Under the pieces are notes generated by a model that was not told where the DNA came from, did not search any database, and worked only from the letters and a program-made list of their open reading frames with translations. 64,000 nucleotides of DNA from Bactericera cockerelli (lineage: Eukaryota; Arthropoda; Insecta; Hemiptera; Triozidae): contig CM044958.1 of NCBI GenBank assembly GCA_024516035.1, positions 8,762,771-8,826,770 on the forward strand. Reading direction: 5' to 3'. The position numbers and the translations under genes are program-made. Below, one piece after another: positions 35,101 through 44,537 of the stretch; the stretch's first letter is position 1, and the number at the start of each line of letters is the position of its first letter.

Positions 35101-38100
35101 TATAAAATTATACAAAAACAAGACTGAAGTTCAACTGAAGTATTCTCTGCTTCTTTCACTTCCCCTTTTTTTCAACCTCTTCTTTATAGTTGAGGTTGTT
35201 TGATTCTGGCACTTTTTTTTACTTCTGGCACTCTTACTTGCACTTTTCACAGCTGGATGCCCTCCCTCACATCATCCCTATAAGTGTAATGATTTGTGTT
35301 ATTGTCTTTTGGCCAGATGAAACTGGTACCATACCTGTTTAATTTCTCCAGGCAAGACAAAACTGAAGCTATTAATTTTTACTTTGTCTCTGCACTTTGA
35401 CCCTATAGGGCAAAATTCTCAGACAAAATCAGATTCAAAGGTTTCACCTTTTTAAAATAAAAAAAATGCCAAATTCACAATTTATTTTACATAAAATGTT
35501 GAATAGCTTTGTAGATTTGCTCTAAAGTCTAATTAACTTTAATATTATTATTATTTGGTTACTAATTTGATGACTCATTTCTAAACACTAACTTTTCCAA
35601 TTATTTGCAGCCATTCAGAGGGGGAATGCAGCCAGCATTGCGAGCTCATTCCCTTTCACAAATTCTCTGAATGAAATGTTTGTCCTATAGTTAATGTTAA
35701 AATAAAAATAATATATATTTTCACCTTTCCAATGTATGCACACCATACCAACAACTCCAAAGTTCCAGATGATCAGGTTCATAGTGTAAATGTCTATTGC
35801 TACATTGTAAGCTATGAGGAGCTCATTAAAGTAAACCCCGGAGAAAACAAACAGAAGAAGTAGAGATGATAAGATCAGCCAACCATGGATCACCTGAAAA
35901 TTTGAAGATATTCCAAAGAATTATAATATAATATATAAAGTAGCTGAACAAAAATTGTTCAAAATGAATACATTCACCTAATGTAAACAACATGGAAAGT
36001 CAAAGATAAATTATTAGTTGTGGCTTTACTAGTGGTAATAGACAAAGCAATCAGGGAGAAGATTTTAATTATAAGATTTGTAAGGTAAGCCATTTCTTGA
36101 AATACTAAAATATCAAAATACCCCTCCTTAACTATTTTAGCAATAACAAAAATACCATTAAGTCCACAATAAAGAGAAAGCAGTTAAAGAGTTTACCAGA
36201 AACGTAATATCTGAGTATGGTGTAGACCAGCAAATAGTGCAACTAATTTATAAAAAATAGGACTAATGTCTGGCTCATACTGAGGAACTATAGCTGGACA
36301 GCAGGCTGTGAGCGTGAGCAAGTTCAAAGACCATATTGAAGAGAAGACAAGCACCCATAGCTTTTCTTAAAGATACTAACCTTATAAAATCTATACTTGT
36401 ACAATGCTATGAGTACACAAGTCATGAGGATCACTATGACAATGAGAATAGCAGAGTTTCCAATAGCATTCCAGAGTCTCACTTCAGTTTCACTGCTGGT
36501 TTCATGAAATGGAGTGTATGGTCTGGGGATGGGAAAAAATAAATTACTGATAACTTCTCAGTCTTGGTTATGGTTGTAGGTACAATAAAATCAAGGAATT
36601 AATGTGACCTAGATTATTTTTTTGTAAGAAAATTAGCAACAACTAGAACAAAATGATTAAGAATATGGATAAAAATTGCATACATTTATTTCTTGTTATT
36701 GAAATACTTCTATATTTCTTTGATTCATATTTTGATTACTTTCTTACTTTCCCATTGTGGGAAAGTAAATGATCAAAATTACTGAAGTGTGTTTTTGTCA
36801 CATACTGTCAGTCCTTAATACTAATGTAGAAGAAACATTTTAAGCAATAAAAATTCTTATTTAACTTGAAATCAGCCAAAAATTTTATTTTAGATTTGAA
36901 GTGTTCAAAGTCAGCATGTCTGAAATGTTCCATTTTCAAGGTGATGATGTCAAAGATAAGTCTCACAATGCTATGAGGATAGAGAGTGTGCAAATATGCA
37001 TGCATCACCTAATTCTCAAGTGGGATGTCCTTGACATCATCACCAGCATGTGAATTTCAAATTGCTGTCATGATTTTTACTGTATTTTACTGTTAATAAG
37101 TATTTATTTTGTTTTACAAAATTCAATAATGGCATTTTTTAGTCTCAACAATAAATCCAAATTATATATTTTCAATTTCAATAGAATCCTCAATTATGTT
37201 TCAATATTCTACAGATCACTTGGTTTATTTTATAATGGTGAGTGAGTGGTAGTTGGTGGGATATGAACAATATCTAATCGCGCTATGTGACACAAGTCTG
37301 GCTCTGCAAATACTTACAAATACATATCCTTGACAGTATAGTATTTGACAATGTTGATAGTGTACACCACAACCAACATACATAGTGACACAGGAATAAA
37401 TAGCTTGATAACATGCTCTGCTCCATACTTCAATTCTTCTTCTACCTCCTCTGTTACATAATTGTTTTCATCCACATTCTGTTGCTGCTGTCTCTCACCC
37501 TGAAAATAGAAAACACTAATAGTAAAGAATCATCATTCCAATGAAGTTTTCTGAGTTTCAAGAAACCTTGTAGAATTATGTCTAATAATGATGTTATGTT
37601 ATTGAAACACTAGGGGCAAAATTAATAGACAGAATCAAGATCACAAGTTTGAGTCATATTTTAATTTATTTGACAAATATGGTCTTGAGATATAATTATG
37701 AATGACTGGTCATAAAATTCATAACTTACATTTCTCATTTAAATTCAAGACTCAAGTCAACAGAGGAGTAGCAAATATATCTATTAATTTTACCCTAGAA
37801 ATCAGTTACTGGTATCCCATGTCAATAGATCTATTGTGACCAATAGAGAGGTCACAATAGATCTGATAGAGGTGGGTGTGAGAATTGGGGCTTCTCTTGC
37901 GGGACCCCAATCAGTTTATAATAATAAAATCCCATGTCAATGTTCAAGACAGTCTTTTTGATTTCTACAAAGAACTGGCCCTTGTTTCAGAGAGTAGTCT
38001 ATACTCTCACTCTCGTAATCCCCAAATCTCCCTTTCAACCATCACACAACGCACACCAATTTTACTGCAATAAACAATCAGAGTGTATTTGTGATGATTG

Positions 38101-38673
38101 AAAGGGAGATTTGGGGATTATGAGAGTGAGAGTGCTTTCTGGAACAAGGCACGGTAGCCTGTTCCGGAAACACTCTCGAAATCCCTGATTGAACTCACAC
38201 AACACACTGATTGGTTATTGTATTCAAACTAACCAATCAGACTGTGATGTGTGCTGGTTGCAATGGAGATTTCAAGAGTGAAGTGTTTCTGGAACAGGCT
38301 ACTGATCTTCCAAATGGGATTTACAATGAAAAAATATGGATCAAGTAGCAGATCTGTCGATCGGTCAATGCCTACAGCATGTTTGAAGTTGTGAACTACT
38401 GTATAAGTTATTGTGGTAAGAACAATAACTAATGAGCCAAGATTTGAAATAATTTACTCATGTCCTAAAACTTTCATTCCTTATATAAAAATTCAAGTTG
38501 TCTCACCAACTTACCATTATGTTTCTCTGAGATCTTCTAGATTCAGAATTTATTATACTAACATCAGGGATAACATATCTCTTTCTAAACTGACTGGAGT
38601 CTTCTACAGGGAGGTTTGTTCTGGAGATCAAAGAAGTTGATTCATTGATCTCATTTGATGAGGTTCCAGACAT
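29148..38673 (-). CDS. Psn: Presenilin, catalytic subunit of gamma-secretase
   Basis: Eight coding exons on the minus strand: 38515-38673, 37318-37499, 36381-36522, 35725-35893, 34311-34529, 32146-32279, 30829-31062, 29148-29303. All have GT-AG junctions and matching phases, total 464 aa (human PSEN1 467). Presenilin is the aspartyl intramembrane protease that cleaves Notch, APP-like and other type I stubs. Nine hydrophobic segments are visible. Catalytic Asp258 lies in [11 protein letters not shown] (WD as in insects, YD in vertebrates), Asp384 in LGLGDF (GxGD motif), and the PALP motif is at 430-433. The poorly conserved TM6-TM7 loop (about residues 292-375) is acidic/Pro/Ser-rich and includes the usual endoproteolysis region. 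Start [12 protein letters not shown] is the first ATG of the exon. Introns hold many SINEs and MITEs. The neighbour mRpL58 is divergent, 930 bp away. Confidence 0.97.
29430..29541. repeat. Two-copy tandem duplication, ~58 bp unit
   Basis: TATTGAATTGTA(A/G)AGGG...GTCATGCGCACAAT occurs twice in a row in presenilin intron 7. Confidence 0.85.
29640..29672 (-). mobile_element. 5S/F SINE tail scrap
   Basis: TTTAACATCGCTTTCAACTG-CATGGTCATAT matches the extreme tail end of the 5S-headed SINE. Nothing else of it is present. Confidence 0.55.
29747..29955 (+). mobile_element. LINE 3' tail (type G)
   Basis: AAGGGTTGGGTGGAAGAGATT-GCCATACGCAATAACCCCGCC, T-rich middle, TAATAAAGCG and (ATA)n end. In presenilin intron 7. 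Confidence 0.8.
30118..30398 (+). mobile_element. tRNA-headed SINE, type D (presenilin intron 7)
   Basis: GCACTTAGCTCAGTGGTAAG head, body GGTTACAGTTGTTTGTAAGG, GTGTCACTTCTCACCCATC and ACCACAAGTATCTACAGTA. Confidence 0.8.
30470..30605 (-). mobile_element. SINE E fragment (presenilin intron 7)
   Basis: The minus strand reads GAGTAGCTGCTTTAATG, GCGACCAGTGGTGGAATTAT and TTCTGCGCTACCCACTAAAA. The tRNA-like head is missing. Confidence 0.75.
30662..30792 (+). mobile_element. LINE 3' tail, variant type G2 (presenilin intron 7)
   Basis: AATGCCGAAGGCATTATCAC-CACCCTTGATC followed by a T-rich segment and AAATAAAGCTTGATCC. The 5' strand of the outer stem is missing. Confidence 0.75.
31107..31312 (-). 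mobile_element. SINE D, head-truncated, 45 bp before presenilin exon 7
   Basis: The minus strand keeps the TTGACCCAGCACCTAAATGG, GTGTCACTTCTCGCCCATC and TCTACAGTAGCTCC body, with its 3' end pointing at the exon. The interval between it and the acceptor is a short TA-rich tract, so the SINE lies in the branch-point neighbourhood. Confidence 0.85.
31876..32094 (+). mobile_element. tRNA-headed SINE, type B, near full length
   Basis: TGTCCCGGTAGCTCAGTGG, GGTTCGAAACCCAGCCGGGA, TATCCTCCCATTTGGGA, TGCTGGAATAATGGGA and a (TTA)n end. It abuts presenilin exon 6 at about 50 bp. Confidence 0.9.
32345..32548 (+). mobile_element. SINE A, head damaged (presenilin intron 5)
   Basis: GTGCACTGGTAGTCTGG lacks the middle of the tRNA-like head. 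GATCCGTTGGTTTGAATC, GGGTTAGGTGGTAGAAAA and GCATTAACCTCGCC are kept. Confidence 0.8.
32690..32918 (-). mobile_element. SINE D fragment (presenilin intron 5)
   Basis: The minus strand keeps GGTTACAGTTATTTGTAAGG, GTCTCTTCTCACCC and TACAGTAGCTGCTGTTTC. The head is lost. Confidence 0.75.
32940..33198 (-). mobile_element. SINE B interrupted by SINE D body
   Basis: Minus-strand type B head (GTTCCGGGACCCCAGTGG, GGTTTCGAACCC complement) and tail (TGCTGGAATAATGGGA) are separated by ~110 bp reading as the plus-strand type D body (ACCACAAGCAGCTACAGTA, GGCCGTGAAACACTC). Confidence 0.7.
33431..33702 (+). mobile_element. tRNA-headed SINE, type D, best-preserved copy
   Basis: GCACGAATAGCTCAGTGGTT, GGTTCGAACCCCCGCGCCGA, GGTTACAGTTGTTTGTAAGG, GCACCTAAATGGGAAGTATT, CCACAAGCGTCTACAGTAG. 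Ends AAGCACTCATT where a TTAA element begins. Confidence 0.9.
33703..34297. mobile_element. TTAA-type element(s) with palindromic cassettes (presenilin intron 5)
   Basis: TTAACACGTTCAGCGCCA at the left and TGGCGTACAAAGTGTTAA at the right bound the region. A better-matched inner left terminus, CACTTTGTACGCCA, starts at 34031 with TGAA in place of TTAA, so a ~270-bp MITE (34027-34297) is the clearest unit. 33719-33870 holds several copies of the palindrome-like GAGGTACGTATGTGTACCTC. 34050-34190 holds repeated TCTCATTTTGAGAGAC-like palindromes. Confidence 0.65.
34862..35022 (-). mobile_element. tRNA-headed SINE, type A (presenilin intron 4)
   Basis: The minus strand reads GTGCATTGGTAGTTGAGTGG, GGTTCGACTCCTACCCAATG, CATGATTTTTTCC and GTGGTAGAAAATACTTTGAG. 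Confidence 0.85.
35165..35290. repeat. Repeat H fragment
   Basis: CAACCTC...GTTGAGGTTG...TGGCAC then CAGCTGGATGCCCTCCCTCA. Relatives are at 12745-12840 and 45230-45360. Confidence 0.6.
36525..37315. other. Presenilin intron 2, nothing recognised
   Basis: AT-rich. Contains a small TACTTTCCCATTGTGGGAAAGTA hairpin near 36743. No other structure is supported. Confidence 0.5.
37976..38304. mobile_element. Two adjacent inverted-repeat MITEs (presenilin intron 1)
   Basis: The first unit (37976-38152) has arms CTCACTCTCGTAATCCCCAAATC and GATTTGGGGATTATGAGAGTGAG with outer GCCCTTGTTTC/GGAACAAGGC. The second (38153-38304) has outer TAGCCTGTTCCGGAAAC / GTTTCTGGAACAGGCTA and inner CTCTCGAAATC / GATTTCAAGAG. 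Both share the GGAACAGG-like ends, so they look like two members of one family side by side. Confidence 0.7.
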
Positions 38674-39017
38674 TCATAAAAAACAAACTGGCAAATAAAA
38701 GGATTCTTGAAAATAAATTAGTAATCACGAATAAAAGAATGAGAAGCTCTAGTTCTTCCTAATTACCAGCAAAAAAAAATATTTTTCTTTACTTTAATTC
38801 CTAAATTTCCTTCCTTCCAACTTTCAATTTTCCTCTTCCTTTTCCTTCACAAAATTAAAAAATATACTTATGTTAAATTGAGTGCTATCTTCAAGCGTAT
38901 ACAAATAGTAACCCAGGGGTGACAAAATTAGTCACGATGTGATGTCAAAAATCGTTCCGTCCGCCGCTCGGCGCCCAGCCTAATCAATCGAGAAACTGAA
39001 GCAAGTTATTATTATTA

Positions 39018-39225
39018 TTCATCAGGGCGCTCAGGGTGGATCTTTTACCCACCACTTACTGAGAATCTCACCAGCTACCCCATTAAACTCACCCAGCCCG
39101 GGTTGGTCCAGAAATACCAACCTCATGTTTTATTTGGGGGTGACAGAATTTTTTATGGAAAATTCTGCCAAACCAGAGGTTTGAACTCACCTCCGGCCTG
39201 TAAGCAATAATAACACCTGTTTGGG
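39018..39225 (-). mobile_element. F-type SINE in the presenilin-mRpL58 divergent intergenic region
   Basis: The minus strand keeps TTGGTATTTCTGGACCAACC, GGCTGGGTGAGTTTAATG and GGTAAAAGATCC, with a GAGTTCAAACCTCTGG B-box relative. The ends are eroded. Confidence 0.7.
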
Positions 39226-39603
39226 GTTAGGCTCAGGTTAGGTACACCACGGAGCGAAGACACAGAGATGGAATCGGTGACCATAGTTTGGTAACCACTG
39301 TACATGAGTAAAATGAGGCAAGGCAGTGTTCACGTAAATGATAAAAGCGCGGATTATTTTAAAATTTAAATTTTTTGAAAAATGATTTTTTGTTGAAATT
39401 TTCCAAAAAATAAATATTGCATTAATGGTATCAGTAATTACTTTCCTTACTTAATCCTCCTAGGTACTATCAGTTGAAAATGCCAAAATAGAAAGGTCCT
39501 TTATCTAATACCTAAGGCACCCTCCAAATAATTTTTTGTGTTGATAAGGGAAGAGCCTTCTTGTGACAAGAGTAAAAGCTGAAAATACTGTTTTCTAAAA
39601 AGA

Positions 39604-41799
39604 ATGAATAAATTAATATCATTCCACAAGATATTCTTTGCTCAAAGGAATATCATAAAGAGATTCTACAAGAGCTCCATTTCATTGGATAAGCTCTATC
39701 CCAACAGTTCCTTACAACTCAAAACACCATCACCAGATCAAGTAAGTGTGAAGCAGTATGACTAGTGATGATTCCTATTGTTCATTTCAACTATTAATGT
39801 TTTCCATGGTTTCTACTGTAGTGAACTTTCATAAATTTCCATGTCACTGAAAATAATGTTGACCGAGGCAAGGATAGTAAATTCCTGTGAATGTCATCAT
39901 AGGATGCCATCATTGTGAATGATGGTAGTCAGACAGTGTACAAATGACCCAGCACTTCTACCACTGTCTTTACAAGGAGGATAATAATTGACTTGGGCCC
40001 TCAGAACCAAGTCAATGCTGGTCTAGGAATTTATTTAAATTTCTTGGGAATATATTTTTTACACACCTTTTATGGAACCTATACCCATTTTCTGCTATAT
40101 AGAACCAACAATTTCTGTTTTTTACTAGGATTTTAATAATTTGGGAATATTCCCAATAATTAAGTCCTTCCCAGGAATATTCCAGACTCTGCACCTCTGG
40201 ACTGAGGTTAAAAATTGATAATACCTTTGATGTTCCTTTAAAAAACAAAGTTTTATGTGCTCTCCAGACTTTGTTTTTGTCACATTGAAAAATGTTTCAT
40301 AATTTTTTTGTCTTCTAAAGACTATTGGTCAGTACTTTAAAAAATTGCCTTGTTTGTTGTGTGTTACAGATTAAATACCCTGAGGGACTCAAATTCAATG
40401 GTTTTATACCAATTGGTAAGAGATTTTTTTATCAAGTTTATTTGTCAGTACATATACTTAACATACCTATATCTTATAATTAGGTTTGTTCCAATAACTA
40501 AGTGATCAATCATATGTAAAGACAGGTTGTGTGACTACTACAATTCTTCAGGTTTTACATCCTGAGGAGTAAATCAGCCATAGATAACTCATATTAATCT
40601 TTGAGAAGATACCCAATATCAATTAAAACTTGCCTATTTTATTAATGAAATTTAACATTTTAGGTAATCTTTATCTTTAATCTGTGTTTGTCCATGTAAT
40701 TATACAATACAAAGATAATTATTATTATACCTCTGCATATTTTGATTGCCTTTCCATTATTCTTTGATACTAAAAATGATACCATTTATTGAACACAGAT
40801 AAGCTTGACATCACTTACAGTAGAAGTTCAGGACCTGGTGGTCAACATGTGAACTGTGTGAACACAAAAGTTGATCTCCGATTTCAAGTGAGCTCTGCCA
40901 CCTGGCTGAATGAGGATATTAAGAAGCAATTAATAGAATTGGTAAGCTAATAAAACAATTATTAACATTCATGAATAAAAAATAATCCTGCTAGACATGT
41001 ACTATTCTTGTATTGGGTTAATCTTTTTCATATAATATTATATGTAACAATTGTAACATACTTTACCATCAAAAACAAAAATTGTTCTGTAATTGTGCTA
41101 TCTAGGCCAAAACAGCTGTCCTGGGATGTCTGGACCTCAGGTAACCAAATGAAGTACTGTGCATTTTTTTAATTTATTTTGTAATACCTCTGCTATTACA
41201 GCTGCTAACTACTAATTTTCTCTGGTCCTTATTTTTAGAATAAAACCAGACTAAACAAAGATGGTTACCTCATCATCAAGTCAGACAGGACCAGATCTCA
41301 ACAACTGAACCTAGCAGATGCAATGACCACATTGAGGAACATGATTTGGAAAGCTGCTAAGCCGGCAACAGAAATCAGTGCAGAAACTATTGACAAAATT
41401 CGGCTGAGGTGAGTGAATCTTGTTCAATTTTGTAGAGATGTATGAATTTTATTGTAAAATTATAAACTTGCTTTGTCTAACTTATGATGCAGAAATCAAA
41501 GTTCATTTGAGAGAGTATTCACTCACAAAAAGATCAACAAATAGATTACCAAAGAGTATTCACCCACAAAAAGACATACCAATAGTGTTCCAGATGGCAT
41601 GGTAGAAGTTACTGAAAAATTAATATGAATCATAATTATAGTAAAAGAAATGTAGGTACTGGTGGTACATTTGTTTTATTTTTTCATTATATAATTTTCT
41701 TTCAGACAAGAAAAACAAAATCGAGAAAGACTTGTGGAAAAGAAAATGAGATCTATGACCAAAGCACAGAGAAGAGAGGGTGCCCCCATGGACATTTGA
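39604..41799 (+). CDS. mRpL58: Mitochondrial peptidyl-tRNA hydrolase ICT1 / large ribosomal subunit protein mL62
   Basis: Five coding exons: 39604-39741, 40370-40415, 40799-40941, 41239-41408, 41706-41799, all GT-AG with consistent phases, total 196 aa. The family is a codon-independent peptide-release factor that frees peptides from stalled mitochondrial ribosomes and is also built into the large subunit. The SRSSGPGGQHVNCVNTKV segment carries the universal GGQ (75-77) that reaches the peptidyl-transferase centre. KSDRTRSQQLNLADAM continues the RF-1-like fold. The C-terminus (QEKQNRERLVEKKMRSMTKA) is basic, the tail family members use to sit in the empty mRNA channel. The N-terminus is basic and hydroxylated, consistent with mitochondrial import. 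The second exon is only 46 nt. It lies head to head with presenilin. Confidence 0.95.
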
Positions 41800-42243
41800 C
41801 AGGCAATGAGAGCCTATGCTCATCTCATACATGTTTGAAACTAGTCACATGATGCCCATGCTCATAATGGAGAATATTATGTTGATGCTTACTTTGGATT
41901 GCTAGTTGTAAAATTATATTCATGTTAAGTCAGAGATACATCATCAGAATCCAGACTCAACCCAACAGAGAAACATCTTTTGCCATGATTTATTAATTTT
42001 AATGTAGGTAGTTATCTGAGACTTAGACTAGCACACAAGGCATGGCATTCAGATTGAATGTGAAGTGCCATTCACTCAATAACAGACTAAGCTGACTGAC
42101 ATACAGATTGGGAGTCTGAATTAATAACCTCGTTGTAATTTAAAAAGCTAAAAACTATTCCAGGTGTATATTAAAATGTATTCTAACAAAGATCAACAAG
42201 TTTGATAAGTTAATATTTTTGTGAGGTACCACTACCAGTTATA

Positions 42244-43394
42244 CAGGGTGGGGCAAAAGTCAGGAAACCCCTGAATAACTTTCGAATGGCTTCTTCGGTA
42301 AAATTAAAATTTTGTACGGTAAACCGGGCTAATAAGACCTTCTTTTAGAGTCGGGTCGATTTTTGTTACTGGCCCCCATGTCGGTGCCAGGGGGGCCAAC
42401 TTCATTTTTTTTTAATACGAACCCCCACCTTGCGATACATTTTTGAAAAGGTCTTTAAATAACAAATACATTGGTGCAAATTTTATTTTTTAAATATTAA
42501 CTGTTTGCAAATGGCGTCCAACTTTGTGTATGCAGTAGTCTGGAAATCCCTGAATATCTTTCGAAAGGGTTTTCTCAGTAGATAGATAGATAGATAAATT
42601 TTATTTATATTAAAATCAAATTTTGTTACAATAGAGTCGGGTCGATTTTTGTTACCGGCCCCCATGTCGGGGCCAGGGGGGCCAACTTCATTTTTTTTTA
42701 ATACGAACCCCCACCTTGCGATACATTTTTGAAAAGGTCTTTAAATAACAAATACATTGGTGCAAATTTTATTTTTTAAATATTAACTGTTTGCAAATGG
42801 CGTCCAACTTTGTGTATGCAGTAAAGTCTGGAAACCCCTGAATATCTTTTGAAAGGGCTTTCTCAGTAAATTTAAAATTGTGTACGGTAATCCTTGGTAA
42901 TTAGACCTTATATTAGAATGGGACCGGTTTTTTTTTACCGGCCCCCATGTCGGGGCCAGGGAGGCCAACTTTATTTTTTAAATACAAAAACCCCACCTTG
43001 CGTTACAATTTTGGAAAGGTCTAATTACCACGGATTACCGTACACAATTTTAAATTTACTGAGAAAGCCCTTTCAAAAGATATTCAGGGGTTTCCAGACT
43101 TTGCTGCATACACAAAGTTGGACGCCATTTGCAAACAGTTAATATTAAAAAAATAAAATTTGCACTAATGTATTTCTTATTTCAATACCTTTCCAGAAAT
43201 GTATCGCAAGGTGGGGGTTCGTATTAAAAAAAATGAAGTTGGCACCCCTGGCCTTGACATGGAGACCGGTAACAAAAATCGACCTCACTCTAAAAGAAAG
43301 TCTTATTAGCCCAGTTTACCCTACAAAATTTTAATTTTACCGAAGAAGCCATTCGAAAGTTATTCAAGGGTTTCCAGACTTTTGCCCCACCCTG
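42244..43394. mobile_element. Tc1-like MITE with long inverted repeats and internal duplication
   Basis: TA on both sides (42242-42243, 43395-43396) of CAGGGTGGGGCAAAAGTC and its mirror GACTTTTGCCCCACCCTG. The arms read GAATAACTTTCGAATGGCTT / AAGCCATTCGAAAGTTATTC. The block from GTTTGCAAATGGCGTCCAAC is repeated twice in direct order (about 42375-42540 and 42640-42825) and once inverted. No transposase codons. Confidence 0.85.
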
Positions 43395-43399
43395 TATTT

Positions 43400-43837
43400 A
43401 ACTAACATAGAAAGTGAGGATAGCAACTATGTGCAAGTGCATAGTCATTAAAATGGTACTGCCTTAATCCATAGGTCCTATTACATGTATTTTTAAATAA
43501 TAAATAGCAACATCTCTTTTATTATTAAAATAATATGTATTATCTATTAAAATTTAGCTCTTTCTACATGTGGTATTTGCAATCAAATGACACAGTTTAA
43601 ACTGATCTTACTATCAGTTGTCACAGACATTTATACTACAACGTGATAATGCTCTACTGAATGAAGTGTTCTGATATGATAATGATGGTCTAATTTTGAA
43701 AGCAACAAGTAACTAATTGATATTTAAAATACAAAATATTTTATTTTTTAATGATGAAAGCATATTACAACAAATCTTTACTATGATCTACCAACATCAA
43801 CATTTAAACATTACTTTAACTACAAGGAAATAATAGC
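43400..43837. other. mRpL58-TUBGCP6 intergenic stretch, nothing recognised
   Basis: AT-rich, between convergent genes. The minus strand has an AATAAAATAT at about 43740 that could serve as the TUBGCP6 poly-A signal (inference). Confidence 0.4.
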
Positions 43838-44092
43838 CAGCGTCGATGGCATGTTGAATACACCGGTTCCCTTCAGAACACCGAAGTTAAGCGACATCCA
43901 GCGAGGTTAAGACTTGGATGGGTGACCATTCAAATTCTAATTCTCGTGACGCTGGCTTTTCCCGGCCCCACTCAGGCTGGGTGAGGTCAATGTGAGTAGC
44001 AGGTTTGTGAGTTTCCTGCGAATAGAGGGTAAAACCCCCGTCGTGATATGACCATGGCAGTTGAAAGCGACGTTAAAACCCCACTTAAAAAA
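43838..44092 (+). mobile_element. 5S-rRNA-headed SINE, best-preserved copy
   Basis: GAACACCGAAGTTAAGCGAC, ATCCAGCGAGGTTAAGACTT and GGATGGGTGACCATTC reproduce the 5S rRNA box A, intermediate element and box C. The body has TTTTCCCGGCCCCACTCAGG and TGAGTTTCCTGCGAA, and the tail GTTGAAAGCGACGTTAAAAC. Confidence 0.88.
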
Positions 44093-44537
44093 AAAAGGAA
44101 ATAATATCACAAAATAACAAGATCCAACTGAGGAATGTACAATACACGTTATCAATTGTCTTAAGAAGAGAGAAACCTTTGATTGCGATTTACATACATG
44201 AATACAACTTGATTTAACAAAATTTTAACATAAAATTAAAATATAACCAACAAAAAAGTATTGTATTACGTAGATAGACCTAGAAAAAAGCTATGTAACC
44301 TAATATAACAATAAACTTTTACATGCAATAAATAGCAAGATTTCTATTGCTTCTTATTTCAAGTATTTTCTCACTTTGTCAAATTCGGTCTTGATTTTTT
44401 TTTAATAGTGGCTATCTCAAATAAACTGGATTTTGGTAACATTTAGCCCTCGATTGATATGGACATTTTACAAATTTTGCTTTTGAGAATCTCGAAAAAT
44501 CGTTTCGTCCTTCCGTCAAATATTTGACATCCACATT

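Noticed and set aside
43838..43925. 5S rRNA gene
   Set aside because: Only the internal promoter part is 5S-like, the flanking stem sequences are absent, and it recurs with one constant SINE body.
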